Assembly (NCBI GenBank): GCA_930367215.1
Contig: OV884058.1
Location: forward strand, 220,080,208-220,144,207
Direction: 5' to 3'
Source of the DNA: Pollenia angustigena
Lineage: Eukaryota; Arthropoda; Insecta; Diptera; Polleniidae
DNA: 64,000 bases
The notes beneath the pieces were generated by a model. The model was not told where the DNA came from, did not search any database, and saw only the letters and a list, made by a program, of their open reading frames with translations. The stretch's first letter is position 1; each line of letters begins with the position of its first letter. Below, one piece after another: positions 9,776 to 21,867 of this stretch. A program made the translations under genes and the position numbers.

Positions 9776-10687
9776 TAAAGGGTGGTTTAATATTAAGGGC
9801 CGATGTTGATTGTGAACCACAGCTAAACGTCAAGTTGTTTTCTGCATTTCATTTGACATTGCAGACTAATTAAATTATGTAGGGAACAAAATATCGGCCA
9901 AATGGTCGCCGCGAACTCGTGCCGCCGATGGTAAACATTTTCGATGACGCTGAGGCATAATTAATGTTCTATGCCGTTAATGTGCCGAATTATCTCATCC
10001 TTTCGCTATGGAATTGTTGCTGGCTTATCGTCGTACACCTTTTATTTCAAAAATTCCCAAAGGAAGATGTCCAACGGTGTCAAATCACATGTTCTTGGCG
10101 GCCAATTGACATCTCCACTACGTGAGATAACACGGCCACTTAATTTGTCGCACAAAAGAGCCATTGTTTCGTTAGCTGTATGGCAAGGGGCACCCTCCTA
10201 TTGAAACCACATATCGTCCAAATCCATATCTTCCAATTCAGGCCACGATAGAGAACACCTTTCACAGCAACTGGCTGACCGGCCTTTTTTTGGAAAAAAT
10301 ACGGCCCGATGATGCCGCCTGCCCCTAAACCGCACCAAACAGTCACTCTTTGTGGGTGCATTGGTTTTTCGACAATCACTCTTCGCCCAAATGCGGCAAT
10401 TCTGCTAATCGACGAATCCACTGAGGTGAAAGTGTGCCTCGTCGCTGAAGATGAAGTGCACGAAATGCATTTTGATTTGAACGCCCATATTAATAATAAG
10501 CCTGAATTATTTTTAAAAATAATAAAATAATAATGAATAACTTTAACGCGTTGTTCGATTGTGTATCTTTCCATGATTCAAATTGAGTTTGAGAATATGA
10601 GAAATGTCAAATGAAATGCAGAAAAAAACTTGACGGGTAGGTGTGGTTCACATTCAACATCGGCTTTTATATTTAACCACCCTTTAT
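9776..10687 (-). mobile_element. Mariner-type element A, internally deleted
   Basis: TIRs 'aaagggtggtttaata' (from 9778) and its counterpart ending '...taaccacccttta' (to about 10686), with TA at both outer edges. The subterminal 'gccgatgttga' and 'gtgaaccaca' are mirrored. The coding strand is minus. About 0.9 kb remains of an element that would normally be about 1.2-1.3 kb. Related copies lie at 24660 and 55738. Confidence 0.85.
10140..10574 (-). pseudogene. Mariner A transposase relic
   Basis: The frame starts 'MERYTIEQRVKVIHYY', the usual start of this transposase group. It then jumps by internal deletion to 'RRVIVEKPMHPQRVTVWCG' and 'GAGGIIGPYFF', the strand leading into the catalytic core. 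Further downstream (toward 9990) other frames still show the equivalents of the 'VNWPPRTCDLTPLD' region. The N-terminal DNA-binding domain and the first catalytic Asp region are largely missing. Frameshifts make it inactive. Confidence 0.75.
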
Positions 10688-11270
10688 AAAAAATTGACTT
10701 GAATTTGGAAAGATACAAGGTTTTGGAAAAAATTCAAAGTATGTAGTTTGACATTAAGAAACTATAGAAAAATATAAACAGTAGACTGGTCGCAATTTTT
10801 TTTTTTTTTTAAATTTACATGTTTGCGCTGCTAAAAATATGAGGTTTGGTGTAAGAAATCAAGTCCTAATTTTTCAGCTCAATCCGACGGTGCCTAGTCG
10901 TGCCAAGTGGGGCCCAAAGTTCCCCATTTTATAAAAAAAAACATCTTTTCTATCAGATCTTTATAGTAATACTAGTTGAAATGCCGAAAATCAAAAATAT
11001 GACTACGCTACGATCTCCGGCAGAGAAAGTACTTCAAGTGTGCCAAATTTCAGCTTCCTATGTCATCAGATGGCTTCAGAAAGTTGCGGAAAGAATAGGA
11101 CATACATGCAAACATCCTGACATACTAAGAAATTATATATTGTATAGATAGATTAAAGTATTTGCAGTTTAATATTTTAGTATGATACGAACGAAAGATT
11201 TTTATCTAATTTTAACTAATTCGGGGTCGCTGAATCCAGTGGTGCTAACCGTTTTTTTAGGTTAGCTTTA

Positions 11271-11755
11271 GTTTTCGAGATATACCGTTATTTCGAAAAT
11301 TAAGGATGTTGCACAACATATGTTCGCGCAACTCAAAAACGCTTTAGCTTATTGAAAAACTAAAAAAAACCGAAATTCGGCAATAAAATTTACTTTAAGA
11401 AAGTTAAAACTTTTTCTTCATATTGGCTTTGGTTTTCGAGATATACCGTTATTTCGAAAATTAGGGAGGTTGCACAACATATATTCGCGTAACTCAAAAA
11501 CGCTTTAGCTTATTGAAAAACTAAAAAAAACCGAAATTCGGCAATAAAATTTACTTTAAGATAGTTAAAACTTTTTTCTTCATATTGGCTTTGGTTTTCG
11601 AGATATACCGTTATTTCGAAAATTAAGGAGGTTGCACAACATATGTTCGCGTAACTCAAAAACGCTTTAGCTTATTGAAAAACTAAAAAAAACCGAAATT
11701 CCGCAATAAAATTTACTTTAAGAAAGGTAAAACGTTTTTCTTATATGCGCAGTCG
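11271..11755 (+). repeat. Minisatellite, about 161-bp unit, three copies (left arm)
   Basis: The unit start 'gttttcgagatataccgtta' occurs at about 11271, 11432 and 11594, each followed by 'gttgcacaacatat', 'cgctttagcttattg' and 'aaatttactttaag'. The units are almost identical. Confidence 0.9.
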
Positions 11756-12689
11756 TTTTAGAAACATAAAATAATTTTTTTATTCAAATTTCGGAATTTT
11801 TGTTTTTAAAAATTCATAAAAAATTTAAAAATGGAGCTATGCTTCTAATTTTATAGAGTCATATAAAAAACAATATTGCAAACAAAACAAGCTATAAATG
11901 ATTAAAATCTGTTCACAACTTTTGATTTTATGTATTCAAGATGAGACAGATAAGCAGTACCTACTCCAAGTTGTTGAGCACTATCGTCATTTATATCCGT
12001 CCCACAACAAATCTTCTCTTTTAAATTTTTCAACTTAATAAAATCAATCAAATAAATTTACACTTTTTTTTGAAATTTCGAAATTTTCATTAAAAAAATT
12101 ATTGTAGAAGCATAGCTGCATTTTGCAATTTTAAATGAATTTGTATGAGAGCCCCCCTAAAAAGTAAAGGTAAAGGGCAAGTATGTCTCGAGAAAATGTT
12201 TAGGACAAAAACCTAATTGAGGTCGGTCATACATTCTATTCCCCTAGGTCTGACTCCTTGGCAGTTATGGAGCTTTTTCTTCAATATAATTCTAGTCTGT
12301 AGTTAAAATTTTGAATAGGAGCCCCTTAATGAATGGAGATAGTAGGTAGGTATTTTAGATGAAAAATAGAGTGGAGTTGGTCATACATTTGACCCTTCTT
12401 GAGGCATCCTAGGCACTACAAGGGCCAAATATAAGAATTTCAATTATACAAATATGGCGGTTTAATAAAATTCCTAAATTAATTAAAATTTTTCGTCTTT
12501 TGTGAATACATAAAATCAAAAATTGTGAACAGATTTTAATCATTTATAGCTTGTTTTGTTTTTTATATGACTCTATAAAATTAGAAGCATAGCTCCATTT
12601 TTCAATTTTTTATGAATTTTTAAAAACAAAAATTCCGAAAGTTTAATAAAAAAATTATTTTTTTTTCCAGAAAAAAAAATGATGTTTCT

Positions 12690-13280
12690 AAAACGACTAA
12701 AGCTAAAGCGTTTTTGAGTTACGCGAACATATGTTGTGCAACCTCCTTAATTTTCGAAATAACGGTATATCTCGAAAACCAAAGCCAATATGAAGAAAAA
12801 AGTTTTAACTTTCTTAAAGTAAATTTTATTGCCGAATTTCGGTTTTTTTTAGTTTTTCAATAAGCTAAAGCGTTTTTGAGTTACGCGAATATATGTTGTG
12901 CAACCTCCCTAATTTTCGAAATAACGGTATATGTATCTCGAAAACCAAAGCCAATATGAAGAAAAAAGTTTTAACTTTCTTAAAGTAAATTTTATTGCCG
13001 AATTTCAGTTTTTTTTTAGTTTTTCAATAAGCTAAAGCGTTTTTGAGTTACGCGAATATATGTTGTGCAACCTCCCTAATTTTCGAAATAACGGTATATC
13101 TCGAAAACCAAAGCCAATATGAAGAAAAAGTTTTAATTTTCTTAAAGTAAATTTTATTGCCGAATTTCGGTTTTTTTTAGTTTTTCAATAAGCTAAAGCG
13201 TTTTTGAGTTGCGCGAACATATGTTGTGCAACATCCTTAATTTTCGAAATAACGGTATATCTCGAAAACTAAAGCTAACC
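12690..13280 (-). repeat. Same minisatellite, four copies (right arm)
   Basis: The complement 'aacggtatatctcgaaaac' occurs near 12762, 12922 (with an extra 'atgt'), 13091 and 13251. The right arm has one unit more than the left arm. Confidence 0.9.
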
Positions 13281-13859
13281 TAAAAAAACGGTTAGCACCA
13301 CTGGATTCAGCGACCCCGAATTAGTTAAAATTAGTTAAAAATCTTTCGTTCGTATCATACTAAAATATTAAACTGCAAATACTTTAATCTATCTATACAA
13401 TATATAATTTCTTAGTATGTCAGGATGTTTGCATGTATGTCCTATTCTTTCCGCAACTTTCTGAAGCCATCTGATGACATAGGAAGCTGAAATTTGGCAC
13501 ACTTGAAGTACTTTCTCTGCCGGAGATCGTAGCGTAGTCATATTTTTGATTTTCGGCATTTCAACTAGTATTACTATAAAGATCTGATAGAAAAGATGTT
13601 TTTTTTTATAAAATGGGGAACTTTGGGCCCCACTTGGCACGACTAGGCACCGTCGGATTGAGCTGAAAAATTAGGACTTGATTTCTTACACCAAACCTCA
13701 TATTTTTAGCAGCGCAAACAATTAAATTAAAAAAAAAAAAAAAATCCCATACAAGATGCGACCAGTCTAATAAACAGTGCTGCAATACCATTTGGTGAAA
13801 TAGATTTTGTTTACATAGGGCAGCTTTCATATTCCGGGCATATTTTTTAAAATGACTGA

Positions 13860-14078
13860 GGCCCGTTTTCACAACTTAGCGTTAGCTAAAAGTAGACTTT
13901 AAACGGCCTTATAAAAAGTGTTCCACTATTAAAACTTTACTTTTACCTAAAGTGAGCGATAAAGTAAATTAAGGTTCATCCTACCTGGTAGAATAAAATA
14001 AAGTTGTAATAATGGAACGCTTTTTATACGGCATAAAAAATCCTACCTTTAGCTATCGGTTAGTTGTGAAAACGGGCA
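13860..14078. mobile_element. MITE with TGA flanks
   Basis: TIR 'ggcccgttttcacaac' on the left and 'gttgtgaaaacgggc' on the right; TGA precedes (13857-13859) and follows (14079-14081). The inner 'aactta/ggcgttagct' matches the MITE at 62686, so the two belong to one family. An overlapping frame (14012-14245) is a shadow. Confidence 0.75.
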
Positions 14079-14763
14079 TGAATGTGTTAAACACTCTTAG
14101 TAAAACAAAACTTTGTTCGGACACAAATTTAGTCCGAAACCAACGTGAGAAAAAGCTTTTAATAATCCAAAAATTATATAAATTAAACCTTTTAACTTGC
14201 ATATTTTTAAAGAACCAATCAATGTTGCCACCTCTTCACCACTGAAAATGGCTCACTTTATAGGATAAATTGTTAAATTCGAAAAAAATACTAGATTTTA
14301 TAAAAAAATAAAAAAAATAAAACAATATTTAACAACAACTTTTTTTTATAAAAAGCGTATAGATAGAAGGGCATTAAACAAGATTGGCAACATTGGTAAT
14401 TTATGTATAATTTTTTTCAAATTTCCTTTCCTTTTTTTAATAATATGTAACTGAAGCAACTATTGCTGCCATATATGTAAACGAAAACTTTTCTTACCAG
14501 TAGTGTCTTTCATATGTGATTTCCCAAAACAAATCCCCGGATTCCGTGCATTTGGATCTATAACTATTATTCTTCTGAACCGATTTTTGCTAGATTTCAA
14601 TCCCAAACTGCTTAAAGGATCTAGTTAGAAAACATTTAACACCAATATTATTATTTTATTTTGAGTCTTTCGAAAGCGAGCGTGTTTTCAACAGACGGAC
14701 AAACGTCCAGATAGACGGACATGGCTTTATCTACTTAAAATTACTCAAGAAAAAATTACAATA

Positions 14764-15323
14764 TAAAGGGTGTCCAAAATTAACGCATAATTATAATTTT
14801 AATAAAAAAAGATTTTTCTAAAGATATTAAAAATATTTTTATTTCAGTTCATTACAAATAGGTTCCGGTAAAAAAATAGAAATTATGTGAGTCAAGGGAC
14901 CCACCCTACTGGCTCGCCAGGCTGCCAATCTTTTGCCAAAATTCTCAATCACGTTTTCAATAAACTGTTGTCAATGGTTGATATCCGCTCGATAATGTCG
15001 TTTTAAGCTCTTCGTCGGTTGTGGGATTATTGCTGTACACTTGCGAGTTGAAAAAGCCCCTCAAAAATAGTCTGAAGGTGTTAATAAATCGCACGTCCTT
15101 GGTTGCCAATTCACTCCTCCTTTACGAAAAATAATGTGATTTTCGAACTTTTCTTTAAAAAAAATCAACTGTGTCTCTTGCAGTGTGGCAAGTCGCAGCA
15201 TCCTGTTGAAACCACTTATTCTCTACATCTTAATCATAAATTTTACCGCCATAAAAAGCTTCGAATCATCTCACTGTAGCGATTTCCATTGACCGATAAT
15301 ACTTCAAGTTTGAACACCCTTTA
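14764..15323 (-). pseudogene. Mariner-type element C, transposase C-terminal relic
   Basis: TIRs 'aaagggtgtccaaaatt' (14766) and 'aagtttgaacaccctt' (to about 15321), in a TA context. On the minus strand 'WFQQDAATCHTARDTVDFL' includes the second catalytic Asp of the Tc1/mariner core. 'GVNWQPRTCD' follows with the third Asp, then 'PSDYF'. Stops and frameshifts interrupt it. The N-terminal half is deleted. Its flank 'gacggacatggct' (14716) belongs to the widespread dipteran repeat block. Confidence 0.75.
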
Positions 15324-15489
15324 CATATATAGGTACAGTTATTAAGGTCTAAGATAAGTATTAAAAAAATTTTACACGCAATGACAAACTAAGTATAACC
15401 TAATACAGCACTAGTGGCGAAGGGTATAAAAATAATTTGCTTAGATTCGAACTCAAGGTACTACAAAAAGGCGTCTTAACGCTGATGTA

Positions 15490-16150
15490 TTTTGACATCA
15501 GTACTATGACAAGTGGATTCGTTTTTGACCCGATGACATACCATTGTAACGTCAACCTCAACATCACTTAGCCAAACTGTCATCAGGGCCAAAAGTTGAA
15601 ATTATGGCATCACAGAAATTACGTCTCGGAATCTGTTTAATAAAACATGCCATCAGTGCGTTGACACAGTTGTCTCGGAGAAATGACTCATAAGCATCAA
15701 TTTAATGACAGTTTGTCATTGGGATTGACTTAAGTCAAAGTAAGTAAATTTTAATATTTACTAGCACGTTACACATGTTTGTTTCACTTTTGTTATATTC
15801 CGCCCTTTGCTTACTGTAGAGCTCTCAATAACAAGCCTCAAGCAACATGCCCGATATGGTTTTCGTAATCATTCTACTATATAAATTTGCTGTATTTAAC
15901 CAAATAATTAAAAAAAAAGAATATGGGAATTATGGCTTTTTATTTTACATTTTAAACATGAAAATAATGAACACTGTAGTCATATTAAAGATCACGCGTA
16001 AAATATGACAAAATTTTATGATGACATTCGTCATTGGATTGATGTTACTTTTTGAATTATTGATGCCATTTGTCATAACTTTGATGTCACAATTCTTATG
16101 TTATGGCATCATCAATATTAAGATGCATTTTCTATCAGTGTACAAACAAC
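15490..16150. repeat. Cluster of ATGACAT / TGATGTCA motifs
   Basis: Many short inverted motifs such as 'gacatcag', 'gatgacat', 'tgatgtcac' and 'ggcatcatc' in both orientations, densest at 15505-15720 and 16015-16145. The two clusters are roughly mirrored, like the arms of a motif-array element. No exact boundary or target duplication was found, and the frame at 16018-16200 is a by-product. Confidence 0.5.
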
Positions 16151-16320
16151 GTCTGTACTTATTAATCTTGAGTTTTACTCACTTTTTTACGTCCGTATGA
16201 TTTAATTTGCTGTTTAAAAAATGATTTTTAAAAACAAGCACAAATTATAATATTTGTTTAAAATAATTCACTGCCCAAATTAAAATTTTAACTTGCGTCA
16301 GTGATAATCATTCAGGAAAG

Positions 16321-16577
16321 CTAATTTCGATCTACCAAAGGTTAAAAATACAATTTGTTTTAGGGATTGATGTTTGACTATTGACTTCAGCATACGTCGA
16401 TGGCTGCGAGTGTAAGACGGCAAATACATCGGAGGAGATCGAGTGGTTGCGATCGAAACATGTCATGGTAACCTGCCGGCCAGGGTTCGAGCCCCGGCCA
16501 CGTTCAGGAATGAAAGATTATCAATAACGATTTTAATTAATTTTCATGTTGTAAAATTCCTTTCTTCATAAAAATAA
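16321..16577 (+). repeat. Single arm of the tRNA-like foldback family
   Basis: Matches the right arm of 368-1569 from 'ctaccaaaggttaaa' to 'attcctttcttcataaaaat'. The tRNA-like block (about 16434-16500) has 'gatcgagtggttgc' and the B-box 'ggttcgagccc'. Confidence 0.8.
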
Positions 16578-16664
16578 CACTACGTGACAAAATTTCAACA
16601 AAGTCGTGACCTAATAAATCTGACAGCTGATCTTTATGTAAAATTTTCCGCTGAATCCGAATAT

Positions 16665-18975
16665 GAGTCATATAAAAAACAATATTGCAAACAAAACAAG
16701 CTATAAATGATTAAAATCTGTTCACAACTTTTGATTTTATGTATAAGATGAGACAGATAAGCAGTACCTACTCCAAGTTGTTGAGCACTATCGTCATTTA
16801 TATCCGTCCCACAAAAAATCTTCTCTTTTAAATTTTTCAACTTAATAAAATCAATCAAATAAATTTACACTTTTTTTTGAAATTTCGAAATTTTCATTAA
16901 AAAAATTATTGTAGAACCATAGCTGCATTTTGCAATTTTAAATGAATTTGTATGAGAGCCCCCCTAAAAAGTAAAGGTAAAGGGCAAGTATGTCTCGAGA
17001 AAATGTTTAGGACAAAAACCTAATTGAGGTCGGTCATACATTCTATTCCCCTAGGTCTGACTCCTTGGCAGTTATGGAGCTTTTTCTTCAATATAATTCT
17101 AGTCTGTAGTTAAAATTTTGAATAGGAGCCCCTTAATGAATGGAGATAGTAGGTAGGTATTTTAGATGAAAAATAGAGTGGAGTTGGTCATACATTTGAC
17201 CCTTCTTGAGGCATCCTAGGCACTACAAGGGCCAAATATAAGAATTTCAATTATACAAATATGGCGGTTTAATAAAATTCCTAAATTAATTAAAATTTTT
17301 CGTCTTTTGTGAATACATAAAATCAAAAATTGTGAACAGATTTTAATCATTTATAGCTTGTTTTGTTTTTTATATGACTCTATAAAATTAGAAGCATAGC
17401 TCCATTTTTCAATTTTTTATGAATTTTTAAAAACAAAAATTCCGAAAGTTTAATAAAAAAATTATTTTTTTTTCCAGAAAAAAAAAAAAATTATGTTTCT
17501 AAAACGACTGCGCATATAAGAAAAACGTTTTACCTTTCTTAAAGTTAATGTTATTGCGGAATTTCGGTTTTTTTTAGTTTTTCAATAAGCTAAAGCGTTT
17601 TTGAGTTACGCGAACATATGTTGTGCAACCTCCTTAATTTTCGAAATAACGGTATATCTCGAAAACCAAAGCCAATATGAAGAAAAAAGTTTTAACTTTC
17701 TTAAAGTAAATTTTATTGCCGAATTTCGGTTTTTTTTAGTTTTTCAATAAGCTAAAGCGTTTTTGAGTTACGCGAATATATGTTGTGCAACCTCCCTAAT
17801 TTTCGAAATAACGGTATATCTCGAAAACCAAAGCCAATATGAAGAAAAAAGTTTTAACTTTCTTAAAGTAAATTTCATTGCCGAATTTAGTTTTTTTTAG
17901 TTTTTCAATAAGCTAAAGCGTTTTTGAGTTACGCGAATATATGTTGTGCAACATCCCTAATTTTCGAAATAACGGTATATCTCGAAAACCAAAGCCAATA
18001 TGAAGAAAAAAGTTTTAATTTTCTTAAAGTAAATTTTATTGCCGAATTTCGGTTTTTTTTAGTTTTTCAATAAGCTAAAGCGTTTTTGAGTTACGCGAAC
18101 ATATGTTGTGCAACCTCCTTAATTTTCGAAATAACGGTATATCTCGAAAACCAAAGCCAATATGAAGAAAAAAGTTTTAACTTTCTTAAAGTAAATTTTA
18201 TTGCCGAATTTCGGTTTTTTTTAGTTTTTCAATAAGCTAAAGCGTTTTTGAGTTACGCGAATATATGTTGTGCAACCTCCCTAATTTTCGAAATAACGGT
18301 ATATCTCGAAAACCAAAGCCAATATGAAGAAAAAGTTTTAATTTTCTTAAAGTAAATTTTATTGCCGAATTTCGGTTTTTTTTAGTTTTTCAATAAGCTA
18401 AAGCGTTTTTGAGTTGCGCGAACATATGTTGTGCAACATCCTTAATTTTCGAAATAACGGTATATCTCGAAAACTAAAGCTAACCTAAAAAAACGGTTAG
18501 CACCACTGGATTCAGCGACCCCGAATTAGTTAAAATTAGTTAAAAATCTTTCGTTCGTATCATACTAAAATATTAAACTGCAAATACTTTAATCTATCTA
18601 TACAATATATAATTTCTTAGTATGTCAGGATGTTTGCATGTATGTCCTATTCTTTCCGCAACTTTCTGAAGCCATCTGATGACATAGGAAGCTGAAATTT
18701 GGCACACTTGAAGTACTTTCTCTGCCGGAGATCGTAGCGTAGTCATATTTTTGATTTTCGGCATTTCAACTAGTATTACTATAAAGATCTGATAGAAAAG
18801 ATGTTTTTTTTTATAAAATGGGGAACTTTGGGCCCCACTTGGCACGACTAGGCACCGTCGGATTGAGCTGAAAAATTAGGACTTGATTTCTTACACCAAA
18901 CCTCATATTTTTAGCAGCGCAAACAATTAAATTAAAAAAAAAAAAAAAAATCCCATACAAGATGCGACCAGTCTA
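16665..18975. mobile_element. Truncated copy of the 8-bp-TSD foldback (loop plus right arm)
   Basis: Corresponds to 11859-13769; the left arm is absent because the duplication breakpoint lies in the loop. The right end 'gcgaccagtcta' and 'ataaacag' (18976-18983) are retained. On the minus strand the loop reads 'NLKEKIFCGTDINDDSAQQL' followed by 'GVGTAYLSH', which has the spacing of a helix-turn-helix but cannot be assigned. Confidence 0.85.
17505..18480 (-). repeat. Minisatellite, about 161-bp unit, six copies
   Basis: 'aacggtatatctcgaaaac' recurs six times between about 17648 and 18475, against four in the equivalent arm of the first unit. Confidence 0.9.
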
Positions 18976-19065
18976 ATAAACAGTGCTGCAATACCATTTG
19001 GTGAAATAGATTTTGTTTACATAGGGCAGCTTTCATATTCCGGGCATATTTTTTAAAATGACTGA

Positions 19066-19284
19066 GGCCCGTTTTCACAACTTAGCGTTAGCTAAAAGTA
19101 GACTTTAAACGGCCTTATAAAAAGTGTTCCACTATTAAAACTTTACTTTTACCTAAAGTGAGCGATAAAGTAAATTAAGGTTCATCCTACCTGGTAGAAT
19201 AAAATAAAGTTGTAATAATGGAACGCTTTTTATACGGCATAAAAAATCCTACCTTTAGCTATCGGTTAGTTGTGAAAACGGGCA
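19066..19284. mobile_element. Duplicate of the MITE at 13860-14078
   Basis: Same ends and TGA flanks, carried along by the tandem duplication. Confidence 0.75.
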
Positions 19285-19969
19285 TGAATGTGTTAAACAC
19301 TCTTAGTAAAACAAAACTTTGTTCGGACACAAATTTAGTCCGAAACCAACGTGAGAAAAAGCTTTTAATAATCCAAAAATTATATAAATTAAACCTTTTA
19401 ACTTGCATATTTTTAAAGAACCAATCAATGTTGTCACCTCTTCACCACTGAAAATGGCTCACTTTATAGGATAAATTGTTAAATTCGAAAAAAATACTAG
19501 ATTTTATAAAAAAATAAAAAAAATAAAACAATATTTAACAACAACTTTTTTTTATAAAAAGCGTATAGATAGAAGGGCATTAAACAAGATTGGCAACATT
19601 GGTAATTTATGTATAATTTTTTTCAAATTTCCTTTCCTTTTTTTAATAATATGTAACTGAAGCAACTATTGCTGCCATATATGTAAACGAAAACTTTTCT
19701 TACCAGTAGTGTCTTTCATATGTGATTTCCCAAAACAAATCCCCGGATTCCGTGCATTTGGATCTATAACTATTATTCTTCTGAACCGATTTTTGCTAGA
19801 TTTCAATCCCAAACTGCTTAAAGGATCTAGTTAGAAAACATTTAACACCAATATTATTATTTTATTTTGAGTCTTTCGAAAGCGAGCGTGTTTTCAACAG
19901 ACGGACAAACGTCCAGATAGACGGACATGGCTTTATCTACTTAAAATTACTCAAGAAAAAATTACAATA

Positions 19970-20528
19970 TAAAGGGTGTCCAAAATTAACGCATAATTAT
20001 AATTTTAATAAAAAAAGATTTTTCTAAAGATATTAAAAATATTTTTATTTCAGTTCATTACAAATAGGTTCCGGTAAAAAAATAGAAATTATGTGAGTCA
20101 AGGGACCCACCCTACTGGCTCGCCAGGCTGCCAATCTTTTGCCAAAATTCTCAATCACGTTTTCAATAAACTGTTGTCAATGGTTGATATCCGCTCGATA
20201 ATGTCGTTTTAAGCTCTTCGTCGGTTGTGGGATTATTGCTGTACACTTGCGAGTTGAAAAAGCCCCTCAAAAATAGTCTGAAGGTGTTAATAAATCGCAC
20301 GTCCTTGGTTGCCAATTCACTCCTCCTTTACGAAAAATAATGTGATTTTCGAACTTTTCTTTAAAAAAAATCAACTGTGTCTCTTGCAGTGTGGCAAGTC
20401 GCAGCATCCTGTTGAAACCACTTATTCTCTACATCTTAATCATAAATTTTACCGCCATAAAAAGCTTCGAATCATCTCGCTGTAGCGATTTCCATTGACC
20501 GATAATACTTCAAGTTTGAACACCCTTT
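19970..20528 (-). pseudogene. Duplicate of mariner C relic
   Basis: Copy of 14764-15323 with one visible substitution ('catctcgctg' for 'catctcactg'); same disabled transposase core. Confidence 0.75.
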
Positions 20529-21525
20529 ACATATATAGGTACAGTTATTAAGGTCTAAGATAAGTATTAAAAAAATTTTACACGCAATGACAAACTAAGT
20601 ATAACCTAATACAGCACTAGTGGCGAAGGGTATAAAAATAATTTGCTTAGATTCGAACTCAAGGTACTACAAAAAGGCGTCTTAACGCTGATGTATTTTG
20701 ACATCAGTACTATGACAAGTGGATTCGTTTTTGACCCGATGACATACCATTGTAACGTCAACCTCAACATCACTTAGCCAAACTGTCATCAGGGCCAAAA
20801 GTTGAAATTATGGCATCACAGAAATTACGTCTCGGAATCTGTTTAATAAAACATGCCATCAGTGCGTTGACACAGTTGTCTCGGAGAAATGACTCATAAG
20901 CATCAATTTAATGACAGTTTGTCATTGGGATTGACTTAAGTCAAAGTAAGTAAATTTTAATATTTACTAGCACGTTACACATGTTTGTTTCACTTTTGTT
21001 ATATTCCGCCCTTTGCTTACTGTAGAGCTCTCAATAACAAGCCTCAAGCAACATGCCCGATATGGTTTTCGTAATCATTCTACTATATAAATTTGCTGTA
21101 TTTAACCAAATAATTAAAAAAAAGAATATGGGAATTATGGCTTTTTATTTTACATTTTAAACATGAAAATAATGAACACTGTAGTCATATTAAAGATCAC
21201 GCGTAAAATATGACAAAATTTTATGATGACATTCGTCATTGGATTGATGTTACTTTTTGAATTATTGATGCCATTTGTCATAACTTTGATGTCACAATTC
21301 TTATGTTATGGCATCATCAATATTAAGATGCATTTTCTATCAGTGTACAAACAACGTCTGTACTTATTAATCTTGAGTTTTACTCACTTTTTTACGTCCG
21401 TATGATTTAATTTGCTGTTTAAAAAATGATTTTTAAAAACAAGCACAAATTATAATATTTGTTTAAAATAATTCACTGCCCAAATTAAAATTTTAACTTG
21501 CGTCAGTGATAATCATTCAGGAAAG

Positions 21526-21782
21526 CTAATTTCGATCTACCAAAGGTTAAAAATACAATTTGTTTTAGGGATTGATGTTTGACTATTGACTTCAGCATAC
21601 GTCGATGGCTGCGAGTGTAAGACGGCAAATACATCGGAGGAGATCGAGTGGTTGCGATCGAAACATGTCATGGTAACCTGCCGGCCAGGGTTCGAGCCCC
21701 GGCCACGTTCAGGAATGAAAGATTATCAATAACGATTTTAATTAATTTTCATGTTGTAAAATTCCTTTCTTCATAAAAATAA
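21526..21782 (+). repeat. Duplicate of the tRNA-like foldback arm
   Basis: Copy of 16321-16577 within the second duplication unit. Confidence 0.8.
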
Positions 21783-21867
21783 CACTACGTGACAAAATTT
21801 CAACAAAGTCGTGACCTAATAAATCTGACAGCTGATCTTTATGTAAAATTTTCCGCTGAATCCGAAT

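Larger units (their letters stand above)
10782..13769. mobile_element. 2988-bp foldback element, 8-bp target duplication, hAT-like
   Basis: Ends 'tagactggtcgc' (10782) and 'gcgaccagtcta' (to 13769), flanked by perfect 'ataaacag' (10774-10781 and 13770-13777). The arms are near-identical: an 83-codon frame at 10900-11151 plus recurs with identical translation at 13389-13640 minus. Each arm carries ~161-bp minisatellite units. The loop (about 11860-12560) is itself partly inverted at its edges ('catttatagcttgttttgtt'). The mirrored frames have no domain and are not called genes. The 8-bp duplication and TAG ends suggest a hAT-derived foldback. Confidence 0.85.
16665..21867 (+). repeat. Second unit of a recent tandem segmental duplication
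   Basis: Sequence from 16665 matches 11859-16664 nearly base for base, after which unique sequence resumes at 21868. The few differences seen include a C/T at about 14229 versus 19434 and an A/G at about 15273 versus 20478, plus homopolymer lengths. The unit sizes differ (about 4.8 versus 5.2 kb) mainly through minisatellite copy number. The junction 'atatga|gtcata' joins the end 'tccgaatatga' to a point inside the loop of the foldback at about 11859, with only a 1-2 bp overlap. An assembly artefact from two haplotypes remains possible. Confidence 0.85.

Noticed and set aside
10900..11151. Identical 83-codon open frames at 10900-11151, 13389-13640 and 18594-18845
   Set aside because: They are copies of one arm of the foldback element. 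No domain, start context or codon signal is visible; the identity reflects DNA duplication, not selection on protein.
14012..14245. Duplicate 77-codon frames at 14012 and 19218
   Set aside because: They start inside a MITE and run out of it; the duplication is explained by the segmental event.
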